From contig NZ_CP107836.1 of NCBI RefSeq assembly GCF_036346615.1, positions 1,922,001 to 1,986,000 on the forward strand: DNA of 64,000 nucleotides, given 5' to 3'. The notes under the pieces are model-generated. The model was given only the letters and a program-made list of their open reading frames with translations. It made no database searches and was not told where the DNA came from. A program made the translations under genes and the position numbers. This document shows positions 62,900 to 64,000 of this stretch, piece by piece. Every line of letters starts with the position of its first letter. Positions within the stretch are counted from its first letter, which is position 1. The DNA is from Streptomyces sp. NBC_00523 (lineage in GTDB: Bacteria > Actinomycetota > Actinomycetes > Streptomycetales > Streptomycetaceae).

Positions 62900-63688
62900 T
62901 CAGTTCTTGTCGAATTTGTGCGCCTGGCTGTTCTGCTGCTGGGCGTCCTGCGGGCCGCCCTCGATCGCCTGCTGCGAGGAGGAGCCGCCGGCCAGCTCGG
63001 CCTTCATGCGCTGGAGCTCCAGCTCCACATCCGTACCACCGGAGATCCGGTCCAGCTCGGCGGCGATGTCGTCCTTCGCCGTGCCGGTCGGGTCGTCCAG
63101 GGCGCCGGAGGCCAGCAGCTCGTCGATGGCACCGGCGCGGGCCTGGAGCTGCTGCGTCTTGTCCTCGGCCCGCTGGATCGCCAGGCCGACGTCGCCCATC
63201 TCCTCGGAGATGCCGGAGAAGGCCTCCCCGATCCGGGTCTGCGCCTGGGCCGCCGTGTAGGTGGCCTTGATGGTCTCCTTCTTCGTCCGGAAGGCGTCCA
63301 CCTTGGCCTGAAGCCGCTGGGCCGCGAGAGTGAGCTTCTCCTCCTCGCCCTGCAGCGTGGTGTGCTGCGTCTCCAGGTCGGTGACCTGCTGCTGGAGGGC
63401 GGCGCGGCGCGACAGCGCCTCGCGGGCCAGGTCCTCGCGGCCGAGCGCGAGCGCCTTGCGGCCCTGGTCCTCCAGCTTCGAGGACTGGCCCTGCAGCTGG
63501 TTCAGCTGCAGCTCCAGCCGCTTGCGCGAGGTCGCCACGTCGGCGACTCCGCGGCGCACCTTCTGAAGCAGCTCCAGCTGCTTCTGGTACGAGTAATCAA
63601 GGGTCTCGCGCGGATCCTCGGCCCGGTCAAGGGCCTTGTTTGCCTTCGCGCGGAAGATCATCCCCATACGCTTCATGACACCGCTCAT
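62900..63688 (-). CDS. pspA: PspA/IM30 (Vipp1) family membrane-stress protein
   Basis: A 262-aa protein made almost entirely of long coiled-coil helices, starting MSGVMKRMGMIFRAKANKALDRAEDP, the conserved amphipathic N-terminus that binds stressed membranes. The ESCRT-III-like family oligomerises to protect the inner membrane. The C-terminal about 35 residues are Gln/Ser-rich and probably flexible. The ATG at 63688 is 12 bases after AAGGGGG. It is the first gene of a pspA-pspAA operon next to a two-component system and RND pump. Confidence 0.93.
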   Translation of the reverse strand: MSGVMKRMGMIFRAKANKALDRAEDPRETLDYSYQKQLELLQKVRRGVADVATSRKRLELQLNQLQGQSSKLEDQGRKALALGREDLAREALSRRAALQQQVTDLETQHTTLQGEEEKLTLAAQRLQAKVDAFRTKKETIKATYTAAQAQTRIGEAFSGISEEMGDVGLAIQRAEDKTQQLQARAGAIDELLASGALDDPTGTAKDDIAAELDRISGGTDVELELQRMKAELAGGSSSQQAIEGGPQDAQQQNSQAHKFDKN

Positions 63689-63935
63689 GGGCTTCGCGCG
63701 CCCCCTTCTGACTCAACTGGGCTCCAGCACTCCAACAGAACCCACAGTACGGGCCCTGTCTCTATTACCGCACTGTTCGAGCATGGATGGGCTCCTCCCC
63801 AAGGACGACTGTGTCCCGGCTGCGCTCCGGCCCAGGGAGTAGGTGAGGCCCGTAGCGGCGCTCTCACATGGGCAAGGACGCAGGCCGTTGCCGGATCGTT
63901 CCCGGGCGGCCTGCGGGGATCCGCGAGCGACCCCG

Positions 63936-63941
63936 TACCCT
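63936..63941 (+). promoter_or_regulatory. Probable -10 element of a leaderless gene
   Basis: TACCCT lies 8 bases before the GTG at 63950, so transcription probably starts at the GTG. There is no Shine-Dalgarno in between. Confidence 0.45.
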
Positions 63942-63949
63942 TGGGCCTT

Positions 63950-64000
63950 GTGTTCCGTAGCCGCTCCAAGGAAGAGAAGGCCCCCACCGACAAGGTGACG
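63950..64000 (+). CDS. DUF3043-like membrane protein, first 17 codons (3' truncated by window edge)
   Basis: GTG at 63950 opens MFRSRSKEEKAPTDKVT and runs off the window. The N-terminus matches what I remember of Streptomyces DUF3043 membrane proteins next to pspA. It is divergent from pspA across a 261-bp gap in which only the -10-like TACCCT stands out. Confidence 0.65.
   Translation, partial: MFRSRSKEEKAPTDKVT

Noticed and set aside
1..64000. tRNA or rRNA genes
   Set aside because: No cloverleaf-like segments or conserved rRNA stretches were noticed on reading either strand; a dedicated tRNA scan was not possible.

Overview
The window is chromosomal DNA of a Streptomyces or very close relative. 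GC content is very high with strongly GC-biased third codon positions. Many genes start with GTG or TTG, stem-loop terminators are abundant, and XRE/DUF397 pairs, a MacRS-type two-component system and PspA/PspAA occur together. From memory, the gene order also follows the conserved core of Streptomyces chromosomes (trpEG, macRS, glkA, fadD, qcr/cta, trpD, erpA, nadA, pspA). No rRNA or tRNA genes were seen.

Layout. 1-2.7 kb: the end of an FG-GAP repeat protein, a terminator, then a Trp leader peptide and attenuator before the fused anthranilate synthase trpEG. 2.7-8.2 kb: 2-hydroxyacid dehydrogenase, the MacR/MacS pair, a PlsC-like acyltransferase, a carboxylesterase and a small membrane protein. 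8.2-13.3 kb: a MITE-like inverted-repeat element, an EEP-family hydrolase, glucokinase, an ArsA-like ATPase, a SRPBCC protein and a phosphoesterase. 13.5-21.6 kb: long-chain acyl-CoA synthetase, two glycosyltransferases, a metalloprotease-like lipoprotein and two NlpC/P60 peptidoglycan hydrolases, the second behind a candidate c-di-AMP (ydaO) riboswitch. 21.7-27.5 kb: NYN-domain protein, zinc-ribbon protein, rhomboid protease, stand-alone Lrp/AsnC sensor domain, a cysteine-desulfurase-like enzyme behind a convincing SAM-IV riboswitch, and trpD. 27.5-37 kb: the terminal respiratory chain, ctaE-qcrCAB and ctaCDF, separated by a pseudo-receiver protein and an L,D-transpeptidase. 37-43.2 kb: a cysteine desulfurase-TusA fusion, an adenosine-kinase-like PfkB kinase, a membrane-anchored protein, erpA and nadA. 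57.2-64 kb: an RND permease with an adjacent two-component system, pspAA-pspA, and the first codons of a DUF3043-like gene.

The most unusual part is the accessory-looking block at 43.3-57.1 kb. It contains an LCAT/PGAP1-like alpha/beta hydrolase and a 1668-aa protein with a caspase-like domain, a STAND/NACHT-type ATPase and a TPR array made of twelve nearly identical 46-aa units. A CHAT-family protein lacking the usual catalytic His follows, overlapping the previous stop codon. After a small opposite-strand gene and an XRE/DUF397 pair comes a second caspase-ATPase-TPR protein of 1677 aa, with the same architecture but diverged TPRs. The promoter regions of the hydrolase operon and of the second caspase gene share the same two conserved blocks at identical spacing, so the two loci look like one coordinated system. 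By analogy with caspase/CHAT/STAND conflict systems of multicellular bacteria, it may be an NTP-dependent defence or programmed-death module with a lipolytic effector. That function is inference.
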